Assembly: GCF_039596395.1 (NCBI RefSeq)
Contig: NZ_JBCNJT010000001.1
Location: 1,709,315 to 1,773,314 of the forward strand
Origin: Fluviicola sp.
GTDB lineage: Bacteria > Bacteroidota > Bacteroidia > Flavobacteriales_D > Crocinitomicaceae
Reading direction: 5' to 3'
Length of the DNA: 64,000 bases
A program made the position numbers and the translations under genes. The notes beneath the pieces were generated by a model. The model was given only the letters and a program-made list of their open reading frames with translations. It did no database searches and was not told the origin of the DNA. This document shows positions 54,739 through 63,874 of this stretch, one piece after another; the stretch's first letter is position 1; each line of letters opens with the position of its first letter.

Positions 54739-54810
54739 AAGTTCAACATATTTAATAAGTTCAAAAAGTCCAAAGTTTTTGAACTCATTGAACCCTCTAT
54801 TGAACTATTC
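54737..54810. repeat. GTTCAAAAG-type intergenic repeat, copy 5
   Basis: Left arm AAAGTTCAACA with AAGTTCAAAAAG, right arm TTTTTGAACTC with ATTGAACT. It fills the gap between the converging GNAT and PhnA-like genes. Confidence 0.7.
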
Positions 54811-55376
54811 TACTTCTTAACGAATTGTGTCAGGATATAGATCGTTTGTCCATCTACTTTCCCTTCGATTAATGTAGGATCGTTGTGAACCAGGCGGATA
54901 TTTCTGACAGCTGTACCGCGTTTCGCAGTAATGGTAGAGCCTTTCACATCCAGGTCCTTGATCAGGACAACCGTGTCTCCTGCTTTCAGTTCCGCCCCGT
55001 TGGAATCGATGTGTTTCACCGCGTCTTCATCTTCCATTCCGGATTTTGCCCAGGAAAGTTCCTCATCACTTAAATAGATCATTTCGAGTAAATCATTCGG
55101 CCAACCTTCCTGTTTCAATTGGTCGAGCATGCGGTAAGACACCACTTTAACAGCCGGGACTTCACTCCACATAGCATCGTTCAGGCATCTCCAGTCGTTC
55201 GGAACAATTGCTTTTTTCCCTTCCAACTGATCTTTCAGGTTTTGGCAGATCAGGATAAAGTCATCCGCAGAATTTCCATCGGATGGTTGTACCTGGTAAA
55301 CCTGCAAATCATCTGTTGATCCGCTCAACTCACATTTTTCGCCGCTGCGAAGATTCAATTGTTTTTCGAAATTCAT
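54810..55376 (-). CDS. PhnA/YjdM-like protein with a half-lost zinc ribbon
   Basis: A 188-aa protein whose last 70 residues match the PhnA (YjdM) domain (GDTVVLIKDLDVKG, KRGTAVRNIRL, TQFVKK at the end). The N-terminal extension is of the kind seen in Bacteroidota. The zinc ribbon should have two Cys pairs, but here the pairs read CELS (Cys15, Ser18) and CQNL (Cys44, Leu47), so one cysteine of each pair is gone. PhnA is named from phosphonate growth but its true role is unclear. It is read from a TACCTTTG box 4 nt upstream. Confidence 0.82.
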   Translation of the reverse strand: MNFEKQLNLRSGEKCELSGSTDDLQVYQVQPSDGNSADDFILICQNLKDQLEGKKAIVPNDWRCLNDAMWSEVPAVKVVSYRMLDQLKQEGWPNDLLEMIYLSDEELSWAKSGMEDEDAVKHIDSNGAELKAGDTVVLIKDLDVKGSTITAKRGTAVRNIRLVHNDPTLIEGKVDGQTIYILTQFVKK

Positions 55377-55380
55377 GAGG

Positions 55381-55388
55381 CAAAGGTA
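55381..55388 (-). promoter_or_regulatory. -7 promoter box abutting the PhnA-like gene
   Basis: TACCTTTG on the minus strand ends 4 nt before the ATG at 55376, directly downstream of a terminator hairpin, so the gene has its own start. Confidence 0.55.
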
Positions 55389-55396
55389 TAAAACAA

Positions 55397-55422
55397 AAGC
55401 CCCGACGATGAATGTCGGGGCT
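55397..55422 (-). terminator. Rho-independent terminator of the 1185-aa adhesin gene
   Basis: AAGCCCCGAC pairs with GTCGGGGCTT around a short loop, and on the minus strand it runs into TTTTGTTTT. It lies 36 nt past the adhesin stop. Confidence 0.85.
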
Positions 55423-55458
55423 TATTTAGTATGCTTCTAATTAAAAGCGGTACTAGTA

Positions 55459-58400
55459 CTATTGAATCACTACACGGTATACTTTTTCAGCATTCGCATT
55501 GGATAGTTTAAAGAAGTAAGTTCCTCTTTCAACGTTTCCAAGATTCACTGCATTCACACCGTTTGTAATCGTATTGTTTCCTGTTTCAACTACCCGTCCG
55601 TTAACGTCTGTTACTACCAGGTTCAATGATTCCGTGCTCAAACCGGATTCGATGTACACCAATCCTGTAGAAGGGTTCGGATACAAATTCACTGACTCAA
55701 GTGTATTCTCATCCACTGACAACCAATCACAAGTTGTAACTACCGTAATCACCACGTTTGCAGTATCATTCGGACAAACCCCGTTACCGGTAATGTATTT
55801 GTAATTAAAGCTTCCTGCGAATGTTCCTGTCATTATCTGTGAGTTCGGCATAATGTTGTTTGTAGGGTTGTACCAATCACCCCCCATATCAACAGTTCCG
55901 CTTAATCCGGAATACAAATCGATCGGTTCATTCTTACATGCTGTAATGGAACCGTCAGTACCTGCACTTGAAGGAGGATAGATCATCACTACTGCAGATA
56001 CCGTATCAACCAAACATCCGTATGTGATGTAATCAACATTAACTGTTCCTGCAGGTACGAATTGAGGATTGAACATGGTGTCATTTACAATCGTTGCCGG
56101 GTTAGGAGAGAAAGTCCATGTTCCCTGAGTATCAGTGATTGTAACGATATCGTTCAAGTCAACCAACCCTGTTGTTTGACAAATATCCATTGTTCCGCCT
56201 GTTCCTGCAGAAGTTCCACGCTCAATCAGGCTATAATCATCCACTGATAAAACATCATTGAAGAAGAATGCGGATACTTCCGTTCCGAATACGTAAACAC
56301 CAGAAGTTGCAGGTGTGAAACAGAATGTTGCTTTTTTGTACGTTTCGTCCGTTACATCAGAAGAAGTTACGAAATCACCCAATGATGTTGCTCCTGAAGA
56401 AGACTGGGTTGTATTTACGTAAACTGTTCCGTTCCACCCGCTTTCACCGTCTCCGGCCCACATGAAGCTGAACTCATAGTTTCTGCCTGCAACCAATTGG
56501 AATTCAGGTGTCCATAATACGTCATTTGATCCACCATATACTCCTACAAAGTTAGATCCTGAATTAGCCGGATTTCCAGTCATCCCGGAGTCATCTGAGA
56601 ACCAATCCCCGAAGTTGGCTGCCCAACAGATCGGGTATACTCCGTAATCCACTGCTGGCATAGATTCAAAATCTTCACTCCATGGAATAGCCGTAATAGG
56701 TGCACAAAGTGTTGTTCCACTTACCAATGTCCAGTAAGATGAATCTGTAGAACTACAAACCGCTTGCACATAAATGTCATAAACTGTAGAAGCATTCAAT
56801 CCTCCCACTGTGAATGATGCGGAAGAAGTTTGCTGAGCAGAATCTAATCCTGTTCCTGTTCCCGGTACAAATCCAGGAACTCCCCATTCGATGTTCCAGG
56901 TAGTTTCACTGTCACCCGGAGTCCATGAAATATCAATAGAATTCGTAGTTTCATTAGCTGTTTGCAAATCAGATACCGGTAGACAAGTTGGGATAGGAAC
57001 TACCACAAACGTATAATCTTCTGCTTCTCCTTCTCCCGGACCGTTATTCGTATTCAATGTACAAGCGTCTGTCGGAGAACTGTTGTAGTAATCAGCCAAA
57101 ACACGCATTCTGTAAGACCCAACAGCTGTTCCTAAAGGAACATTAAAAGAACCTGAGAAGAAATCCTGGTATCCGAACGATTGGAATACTTGTTCGCTTG
57201 ATTCGAAAACCATGTTATCATTCCAGTCTACCCAGATTCCCAATCCGAAGGTATATCCGCTTTGAGAACCGAATTCTGCTGTAAAGTTTACATTTGGTCC
57301 GCCCTCAAACTGAGAAACAGTCATAGCTGTTGCATCTGTGTAGCCGTTTGGCCCGATTCCTGAATTCAAATTGGAAATATTGGAAGTTGCTCCCCCGGTA
57401 GTTGAGAAATTGTTCAAATAGTATTCCTGATCAGAAGTTCCGAACTCACAATATCCGGTGTATCCTGAAATAGGACCGGTCCATGTACTTTCATCACCAC
57501 CTCCGCAATCTGCCTGCACATAGAAGTCATACAACGTATTCGGAGTTAAAGGAGAGGCCGTAAAGTTTGGAGTTCCGGAAGCTGTTGCCGGTGTTCCTGT
57601 ACCAGGCGTAAATCCAGCCGGTCCGTATTCGATGTTCCAATCCGTTTCAGTACCTTCCGCTGTCCATGAAATATCAATAGAAGTTGTAGTCGCACCATCA
57701 AATGTCAAACCTGAAATTGGCAAACAGCTTGGGATCGGTGTTACTTCAAAAGTATAGTCTTCCACTTCTCCGTAACCGAAATCCGAAACACAAGCACTTG
57801 AAGGTGCACCGTTGTCCGGATCTGTCAAAATACGCATTCTGTATGTTCCGACTGCGGTACCGGCAGGCACGTCAAAAGAACCTGAGAATGACTCATCATA
57901 ATATCCCGGGCTAAACATTTGTTCTCCCGATTCGAAAATCATATTATTATTCCAGTCTACCCAAATACTAAATCCAAAATAATCGTTCAGATCTACCTGG
58001 AAGTTAATAGAAGGACCTCCGTCAAAGCTGGAAACAGTCATTGCAGTTGCATCTTCGTATCCGTTAGGACCAAACCCAGAACCTATGTTCGAAATATTGG
58101 AAGTGGTTCCTCCTGTTGTAGAAAAGTTATTGATTCTATAATACGGATCAGCTCCTTCGAATTCACAGAAACCTGTGTATCCCGTAATCGGGCCAATCCA
58201 CACACTTTCATCTCCGCCCCCGCAATCTGCCTGAACATAAAAATCATAGCTCACGCTGTCGGTTAAAAGGTTTGCTGTAAAACCGGTTGTTCCGCTGGCA
58301 GTTGCCGGTGTTCCGGAACCAGGCATAAATCCTGACGGACCGTATTCAATATTCCAATTGGTTTCTGTCCCACCTGCTGTCCAGTCAATCGTTAATGAAT

Positions 58401-59016
58401 TTGGCGAAGCTGATGTCACGTAAATATCTGATACCTGAGCACAACTCACTTCTTCCACTACTATGTTGTCAACTATCCACCAGTATCCCCAGTCTCCGGT
58501 CCATCGAAAGCGTACCTGAGCATTCGAAGCCCCATTGGCTGCATTGGTAATATTAATCGTAGTATGCTCCGGATCATCCGTGTCTACACCTCCACTCAGA
58601 ACTTCTACCCAAGTGGTTCCGTCCCATACTTCCACATAGTAAACAGCACCCGTACCTCCGAAGTCGCTTGCATCGTAAAAAGTCTGATCAAATGTCAACA
58701 TGATGTAACCTGTTACTGCACTAGCATCAAATGCAGGGGATTCAAGAGCTGCATTTTCCGGTCCGGAACCAGATTGATTAAAATCGCTGTCAAAAATGGC
58801 AGCCGGGTCTGTAATCGGTGCATTTAGAGTCTGGCCTCCGGGATTATCGAAGTACCAAACTTCCCCTCCGCCCTGGATGTCATTATTCGTCCATCCGGTG
58901 GGAGGCGTAGTACCTGTGGCAGAAGCAAAATCTTCGCTAAAGATCACTTGCGCCGATAGGTTGTTTGAAAGCTGTAAAAACAGCATACAACCTAACAAAG
59001 TGTAAATTTTCCTCAT
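55459..59016 (-). CDS. Secreted GEVED/fibronectin III adhesin with T9SS type A tail
   Basis: A 1185-aa protein: signal peptide (1-23), MAM-like/choice-of-anchor J domain (about 24-190), then two FN3-plus-GEVED units (about 190-427 and 427-675), a third FN3 (675-770), a second anchor-J domain (770-940), a region with two Ig-like segments (940-1095), and a type A T9SS sorting domain at the end (LYPNPSTGLVYIES, GTYFFKLSNANAEKVYRVVIQ). GEVED is recognised from GYGEVEDYTFEV and GEGEAEDYTFVV. It is exported and anchored at the surface. The protein at 59372 has the same first and last parts, so the two are paralogues. The ligand is unknown. Confidence 0.85.
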   Translation of the reverse strand: MRKIYTLLGCMLFLQLSNNLSAQVIFSEDFASATGTTPPTGWTNNDIQGGGEVWYFDNPGGQTLNAPITDPAAIFDSDFNQSGSGPENAALESPAFDASAVTGYIMLTFDQTFYDASDFGGTGAVYYVEVWDGTTWVEVLSGGVDTDDPEHTTINITNAANGASNAQVRFRWTGDWGYWWIVDNIVVEEVSCAQVSDIYVTSASPNSLTIDWTAGGTETNWNIEYGPSGFMPGSGTPATASGTTGFTANLLTDSVSYDFYVQADCGGGDESVWIGPITGYTGFCEFEGADPYYRINNFSTTGGTTSNISNIGSGFGPNGYEDATAMTVSSFDGGPSINFQVDLNDYFGFSIWVDWNNNMIFESGEQMFSPGYYDESFSGSFDVPAGTAVGTYRMRILTDPDNGAPSSACVSDFGYGEVEDYTFEVTPIPSCLPISGLTFDGATTTSIDISWTAEGTETDWNIEYGPAGFTPGTGTPATASGTPNFTASPLTPNTLYDFYVQADCGGGDESTWTGPISGYTGYCEFGTSDQEYYLNNFSTTGGATSNISNLNSGIGPNGYTDATAMTVSQFEGGPNVNFTAEFGSQSGYTFGLGIWVDWNDNMVFESSEQVFQSFGYQDFFSGSFNVPLGTAVGSYRMRVLADYYNSSPTDACTLNTNNGPGEGEAEDYTFVVVPIPTCLPVSDLQTANETTNSIDISWTPGDSETTWNIEWGVPGFVPGTGTGLDSAQQTSSASFTVGGLNASTVYDIYVQAVCSSTDSSYWTLVSGTTLCAPITAIPWSEDFESMPAVDYGVYPICWAANFGDWFSDDSGMTGNPANSGSNFVGVYGGSNDVLWTPEFQLVAGRNYEFSFMWAGDGESGWNGTVYVNTTQSSSGATSLGDFVTSSDVTDETYKKATFCFTPATSGVYVFGTEVSAFFFNDVLSVDDYSLIERGTSAGTGGTMDICQTTGLVDLNDIVTITDTQGTWTFSPNPATIVNDTMFNPQFVPAGTVNVDYITYGCLVDTVSAVVMIYPPSSAGTDGSITACKNEPIDLYSGLSGTVDMGGDWYNPTNNIMPNSQIMTGTFAGSFNYKYITGNGVCPNDTANVVITVVTTCDWLSVDENTLESVNLYPNPSTGLVYIESGLSTESLNLVVTDVNGRVVETGNNTITNGVNAVNLGNVERGTYFFKLSNANAEKVYRVVIQ

Positions 59017-59371
59017 AATTTTTAGTGTATTGTATAGATTATTGAAGCATAATATTACTTAATAATATGCCAGCTTAAAGACTCGTTTGTCCTGATTTTT
59101 GTTGCTTTAAAGGGCTGAAAAATGTTTTTTTTCGTTTCAACTAATTATTATTTATCAATAATTGATCAAGCAATTTGCGCGTAATCTATTGATTTATCAG
59201 TATAAAGCCAAAACAATCCTGAAAATCAATTTAGTAGCGATTACATGCCGGAAGATTACCTGATAGTTATCCACAATGTTCAATTATTAACAAACTTGTG
59301 TTCTCCTTATAAGAAACAAAACCCCGATTTCCTTAAATAAAGAAAATCGGGGCTTGTTAGTGTTCATATAG
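59017..59371. other. AT-rich region between the two paralogous adhesins
   Basis: This 355-bp stretch holds the upstream region of the 1185-aa gene and the terminator of the 697-aa gene (59321-59354). It has no gene I trust. A single DnaA-box-like word TTATCCACA lies at 59268-59276. A 31-codon frame at about 59245 on the plus strand runs into the terminator and is probably chance. Confidence 0.5.
59321..59354 (-). terminator. Rho-independent terminator of the 697-aa adhesin gene
   Basis: CCCCGATTT pairs with AAATCGGGG around an A/T loop. On the minus strand the tail is TTTTGTTTCTT, much like the one at 55397. Confidence 0.82.
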
Positions 59372-61465
59372 TTATTGAATAACTACACGGTATACTTTTT
59401 CTGCCTGCTCATCGAAAACCTTAAAGAAGTAAACTCCTTTCTGTACATGGCTCAAATCTACAGCGTTTGTTCCTGCAGAAACTGTGTTCTTCCCGGCATC
59501 GATTATTCTTCCGTTCACATCTGTAATTTCAAGGCTGAACGTTCCCTGTGCAAATGTTGACTCTATAAATACCACTCCGGTTGATGGATTCGGGTAAAGG
59601 CTCATTTCCTCCAAAGCGTTTTCAGCTACTGACAACCAATTACAGTTCGTAACTGAAACAACAATTCCTGATGTATCGTCCGGACACACACCGTTTCCTG
59701 TCACATATTCATAATTATACTGTCCCGGGAAATTTCCTGTCATTACTTGTGAACCAGGTAATACATTGTGCATCGGGTCATACCAGTTTCCTCCGAAGTT
59801 TACTGTTCCTCCCAATCCGGAATACAAATCGATCGGTTCATTTTTACATGCCGTAATAATCCCGTCAAGTCCTGCTGTTGAAGGAGGATAAATCGTAATA
59901 ACCGCTGAAGCTGTATCCTGCAAACAGCCTTCTGTAATGTAATTTACAGTAACAATTCCTGCAGGTACATATTGAGGATTGAACATCGAATCGTTCACGA
60001 TAGCAGACGGATTCGGTGAGAATGTCCAGGATCCTATTTCGTCATTTTTCACAATGATGTCATTCAGATCAACTAGACCTTCTGTCTGACAAACATCAAG
60101 AGATCCGTTTGTTCCGGCACTCGATGCTCTTTCAATCAGGCTGAAATCATCTACCTGAAGGTAATAAGGATTACCATCTGAATCAGCACTTACGCCAAAC
60201 TTATAAATACCGGAAGTTGTCGGTGTGAAACAAGTAATATGGCTAGTAAAATTGTCAGCCGGAACTTCCGAAGGAGTAATAAATGTTCCGGTAGGCAATG
60301 TTGCTACCATACCTGTTTGTGTATTCAGGGAAACTACCTCCGCATTCCATCCGTCATAATCTCCTTCAGTAGCAAAGAAGAACTTGAATTCGTAATTTCT
60401 TCCTGCCGTTAATTGAAACTCAGGAGTCCATAACGTATCCGCCCCGGTCCAGGAGAATCTGGCCATATAATTTTGTCCGGAATAAGCCGGTACTCCGACA
60501 TTGAAGGATCCGTCATAATCAGAGAACCAGTTATCTACCGAAGCTGACCAGCAATTCTGGAAGTATCCGTAACCAAGTTCGGGCATGGATTCAAAATCTT
60601 CAAACCATGGAAGATTTGTAACCGGAGCACAATCTGTAGCTCCTGAAACTAGTGTCCAGTAAGATTCTTCGCTTCCGCAATTTGCACGAACATAGATATC
60701 ATAAGACATTCCCGGATCTAGTCCGCTGAGTGTGTATGGATTTGTAGTTGCTGATACGGAACCGATTTCAGTTCCTGTTCCCGGTACAAAACCAGGCGCA
60801 CCGTATTCGATATCCCAGGCAGTTTCAGAACCATTGATTGTCCATGAAAGGTCGAATGAATTTGTTCCTGCATCATCAATCATTAAATCGGAAACAGGAA
60901 TACAGGATACTTCTTCAATCATTATGTTATCCACGATCCAAAACCAAGACCAGCTTCCAACCCATTTGAAACGCACCTGTGCATCTGATGCCCCGTTCAA
61001 ATCAGCTGTAATATCCAAAAGGATGTGTTGCGGATCTGTAGGGGAATCGGTAAAAATAGAGTAAACCTCTACCCATGCACTTCCGTTCCAAACCTCCACG
61101 TGTGCTTCTCCATTGGCACCGCCATCAAAATATTGGTCAAAAGACAGGAAAATAGCATTCGTGATAACACTCGCATCAAATAACGGAGATTCCAGTGCTG
61201 CCACCTCGGGAATACCATCGTTTCCATAATGATCACTATCAAAAATAGCTGCCGGATCAGAAATCGGGGCATTGAATGTTCTTCCTCCGGGATTGTTAAA
61301 CTCCCAAACCTGTCCCCCACCTGCAATGTCATGATTGGTCCAGTTAGTAGGTGGTGTAGTTCCGGTTGCGGAACTGAAGTCCTCCGAAATGATAACTTGA
61401 GCTGAAAGGCTGTTCGATAGCTGTAATAAAAACGAACAACCTAACAAAAGGTAAATTTTCTTCAT
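59372..61465 (-). CDS. Secreted fibronectin III adhesin with T9SS type A tail (paralogue)
   Basis: A 697-aa protein with a signal peptide (1-23), a choice-of-anchor J domain (about 24-190), one FN3 (190-275), a second anchor-J domain (275-450), two Ig-like segments (455-610) and a type A T9SS domain at the end (LYPNPSTGVVFIES, GVYFFKVFDEQAEKVYRVVIQ). It is close to the 1185-aa neighbour in the first 190 and last 250 residues but lacks the two FN3-GEVED units. The pair probably arose by tandem duplication. Both have their own terminator. Confidence 0.87.
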   Translation of the reverse strand: MKKIYLLLGCSFLLQLSNSLSAQVIISEDFSSATGTTPPTNWTNHDIAGGGQVWEFNNPGGRTFNAPISDPAAIFDSDHYGNDGIPEVAALESPLFDASVITNAIFLSFDQYFDGGANGEAHVEVWNGSAWVEVYSIFTDSPTDPQHILLDITADLNGASDAQVRFKWVGSWSWFWIVDNIMIEEVSCIPVSDLMIDDAGTNSFDLSWTINGSETAWDIEYGAPGFVPGTGTEIGSVSATTNPYTLSGLDPGMSYDIYVRANCGSEESYWTLVSGATDCAPVTNLPWFEDFESMPELGYGYFQNCWSASVDNWFSDYDGSFNVGVPAYSGQNYMARFSWTGADTLWTPEFQLTAGRNYEFKFFFATEGDYDGWNAEVVSLNTQTGMVATLPTGTFITPSEVPADNFTSHITCFTPTTSGIYKFGVSADSDGNPYYLQVDDFSLIERASSAGTNGSLDVCQTEGLVDLNDIIVKNDEIGSWTFSPNPSAIVNDSMFNPQYVPAGIVTVNYITEGCLQDTASAVITIYPPSTAGLDGIITACKNEPIDLYSGLGGTVNFGGNWYDPMHNVLPGSQVMTGNFPGQYNYEYVTGNGVCPDDTSGIVVSVTNCNWLSVAENALEEMSLYPNPSTGVVFIESTFAQGTFSLEITDVNGRIIDAGKNTVSAGTNAVDLSHVQKGVYFFKVFDEQAEKVYRVVIQ

Positions 61466-61573
61466 ATGTTTTTGGCATGTTTAAATACAAACACAATGAT
61501 AATTGATTTAACATCCAATCACAATAATTGTCAACTCAATTTTAGTGGAAACGTGGAATCCAATATTGAACGA

Positions 61574-61607
61574 AAACTTAACTGTTTTTTATGAAAAAGT
61601 TAAGTTT
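61574..61607 (-). terminator. Possible terminator of the lipoprotein gene
   Basis: A 10-bp perfect inverted repeat, AAACTTAACT with AGTTAAGTTT, around a 14-nt loop. It lies 36 nt after the stop at 61643 and is followed on the minus strand by TTTTCGTTC. The stem is AT-rich, so it is weaker than the others. Confidence 0.45.
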
Positions 61608-61642
61608 CTACTTCTTGATTTATCAATAATTGAAAACACAAT

Positions 61643-62287
61643 TCACCTGGAATAGTCGGTGTGCTGCCACTGAATCCAATATTCCTGTAAACCTTCCTTT
61701 GTCCGGAATAACCGACTGACCCACAACCTTTTATTCTTCACAATCTTGCTCGGACTGGAAAGCAAATCATGTTTTCTCTTTTTCAGCTCTGGCTTATGCC
61801 CCCAGCCACCGGAATGGTCAAAGGCCGTCATCGCCTGATTTTTAGGCACGCGCTTGAAAGGAATGTAGATTTTATATTCTACATAATTGGAGTCTCCGTT
61901 CATTCCTTTGGTGGATAACCGGATGCGATTAAAGTCTACTTTACTGTACAAACTGTCGCGGTATAATTGTTTGAGTTTTTTACCCACATATTCACACATT
62001 TTGTTGGAATATTGGTGTGCCACATCCGTGCCGTTCAGATCCAATTGATTGATATAACGTTCCGAAACAAACTCTACTCCGCGATACATTCCGCTACAGG
62101 CTGAATCGGTACAAAAAGGAGTGTCAATGATACAGGTAAAAGGCAAATTGTGAGAAGAGTCCAGGATCATTTCATCCTGGTTTTCTCCTGCATAGATCTG
62201 TTTATTACCGTTGCTTTCACAGGAAAAAGCAAGCACCACCAAAAAAATAGCTGTAAATCCCGAAATAATGCGCAATCCTTTATTCAT
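61643..62287 (-). CDS. Lipoprotein of unknown function
   Basis: A 214-aa protein with a lipobox ending VLAFSC (Cys near residue 23). The mature part has a conserved-looking CIIDTPFCTDSACSGMYRGVE with three Cys, a KVDFNRIRLSTKGM strand, and a basic C-terminus (KKRKHDLLSSPSKIVKNKRLW). No family was recognised. The ATG at 62287 starts the signal peptide and is preferred to the 16-codon longer frame. It is divergent from the GH5 gene, 129 bp apart. Confidence 0.68.
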   Translation of the reverse strand: MNKGLRIISGFTAIFLVVLAFSCESNGNKQIYAGENQDEMILDSSHNLPFTCIIDTPFCTDSACSGMYRGVEFVSERYINQLDLNGTDVAHQYSNKMCEYVGKKLKQLYRDSLYSKVDFNRIRLSTKGMNGDSNYVEYKIYIPFKRVPKNQAMTAFDHSGGWGHKPELKKRKHDLLSSPSKIVKNKRLWVSRLFRTKEGLQEYWIQWQHTDYSR

Positions 62288-62416
62288 CCCTTTAAAAATA
62301 ATTGAAATTGGCAATTCAAAATTGATCGGTGCCAATTTTTCAGAGGAAGAAGCGATGATGCTGTCTTTTAATTTCCAATTCTCAATTTCCTTATATTCGC
62401 TTCAAACTACGACTCT

Positions 62417-63874
62417 ATGCGAAAACTGCTTCTTACTTATTTGATCTGTTTTTCAGGAATACCTGCATTTACTCAGGCAAACTGGAACAATACTTCTTTT
62501 GTACATCGTTCGGGAAGGCAGATACTGGATGGAAACAATACACCGATCCGATTGGAAGGAGTAAATCTTGGTGGCTGGCTTTTGTGGGAAGGATGGATCT
62601 GGGGATCCGGTTACACGCAGGAAAAAACCATCTATAACCGGATTAAAAACAAAGTAGGGCAAGCCAGTGCAGATGCTTTTCGCGATTCGGTTTATCATCA
62701 TTTTATCACCCGGAAAGATATAGAGGCTATTTCCGGCGAATGTTTTAACCTCGTCCGGCTTCCTTTCAATCATACGATCCTGGAAGATGATGCTAATCCT
62801 TATGTATACAAGCAATCCGGATGGGACTTACTTGACAGTGTACTTGATTGGTGTGAAGACAATGATTTGTATGTACTTTTCGATATGCACAGTGCTCCCG
62901 GCGGGCAATCGACGTATTTTGTAACCGACCCTGATTCTCCCAATATGTGGGCGGATCCTGTTTATCAAACACGCACGGCTGAACTCTGGAAAGCCATTGC
63001 AAATCGCTATAAAAACCGTGGAATTGTTGCCGGATATGATCTGTTGAACGAACCGGTAGCTCCTGCCGACAGCACACTTGTACAGTTTTACGAATTATTG
63101 GTGGATTCCATCCGGACCGTTGATACCAACCACATGCTTTTTATCGAAGGAAAAGATGCCTCAACCGATTTCAGTATCTTCACTTCCCTACCCGACCCGA
63201 ACATGGTTTTTGCCTTCCACTTTTACAGTTGGTTTGTATGGAATATCCCGGACGCACTGGACGAATATGTGGCATTATCACAAAACATGAATGTTCCGGT
63301 GATGTGTGGTGAATGGGGTGAAAACAATTATGCTCCTTTGAGTACCACGCTTGATTATTTCAAGGATCCGGCCAAACAGATCAGCGGAGAAACTTTCTGG
63401 ACCTGGAAAAAAATGTTTAGCGGTGGTAACTATCCCTGCTATGTCGGAGTGGATACCAGTTCACTCTGGAACAAATCCATCAAATGGATCTCAAACGGGT
63501 TTAATCCCAATCCGACAGTGGCTGAAATGCAGCAGGGAATGAACGAGTTTGTCCAGAACATGAAATTCCAGCATTGTTTCTTCAATGATTCGATGAGTGA
63601 TCTTTTGAAAGCTTGTTCGGGTACTGCTTCACTTCCGGAGAACGGGGAAGAATTCTTTCAACTCATACCGAATCCGGCAAATAAGCAAGTGCTTATCCAT
63701 GCGTCATTCGAACCCGGAACGATCCGCATCTATAACCCTCGCGGACAATTGATCGAGTCCATCACTATTTCAGGGACAAGTTACATACTCGATCTTTCCG
63801 GATATACGAACGGTATTTACTTTATCTGCCCGGAACGAACTGCACACGCACAAAAGCTCGTTGTTCACCATTAA
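62417..63874 (+). CDS. Secreted glycoside hydrolase family 5 enzyme with T9SS type A tail
   Basis: A 485-aa beta-1,4-glucanase-type protein. After the signal peptide (1-20, FTQ) the TIM barrel runs to about 400, with LEGVNLGGWLLWEGW, the acid/base Glu212 in YDLLNEPV, and the nucleophile Glu299 in PVMCGEWGEN. The last 75 residues are a type A T9SS domain (LIPNPANKQVLIHASF, IYNPRGQLIES, YTNGIYFIC). It probably hydrolyses a beta-glucan outside the cell; the GH5 subfamily was not assigned. A variant box TATATTCG lies 17 nt upstream. Its stop overlaps the converging thioesterase stop by 4 nt. Confidence 0.9.
   Translation: MRKLLLTYLICFSGIPAFTQANWNNTSFVHRSGRQILDGNNTPIRLEGVNLGGWLLWEGWIWGSGYTQEKTIYNRIKNKVGQASADAFRDSVYHHFITRKDIEAISGECFNLVRLPFNHTILEDDANPYVYKQSGWDLLDSVLDWCEDNDLYVLFDMHSAPGGQSTYFVTDPDSPNMWADPVYQTRTAELWKAIANRYKNRGIVAGYDLLNEPVAPADSTLVQFYELLVDSIRTVDTNHMLFIEGKDASTDFSIFTSLPDPNMVFAFHFYSWFVWNIPDALDEYVALSQNMNVPVMCGEWGENNYAPLSTTLDYFKDPAKQISGETFWTWKKMFSGGNYPCYVGVDTSSLWNKSIKWISNGFNPNPTVAEMQQGMNEFVQNMKFQHCFFNDSMSDLLKACSGTASLPENGEEFFQLIPNPANKQVLIHASFEPGTIRIYNPRGQLIESITISGTSYILDLSGYTNGIYFICPERTAHAQKLVVHH

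Noticed and set aside
59268-59276. Consensus DnaA box TTATCCACA between the adhesin genes
   Set aside because: It is alone. No other boxes, AT-rich unwinding element or dnaA gene were seen nearby, so a replication origin is not supported.
59245-59340. A 31-codon frame on the plus strand (MPEDYLIVIHN...)
   Set aside because: It has no promoter box, runs into the terminator hairpin, and lies in AT-rich DNA; probably chance.
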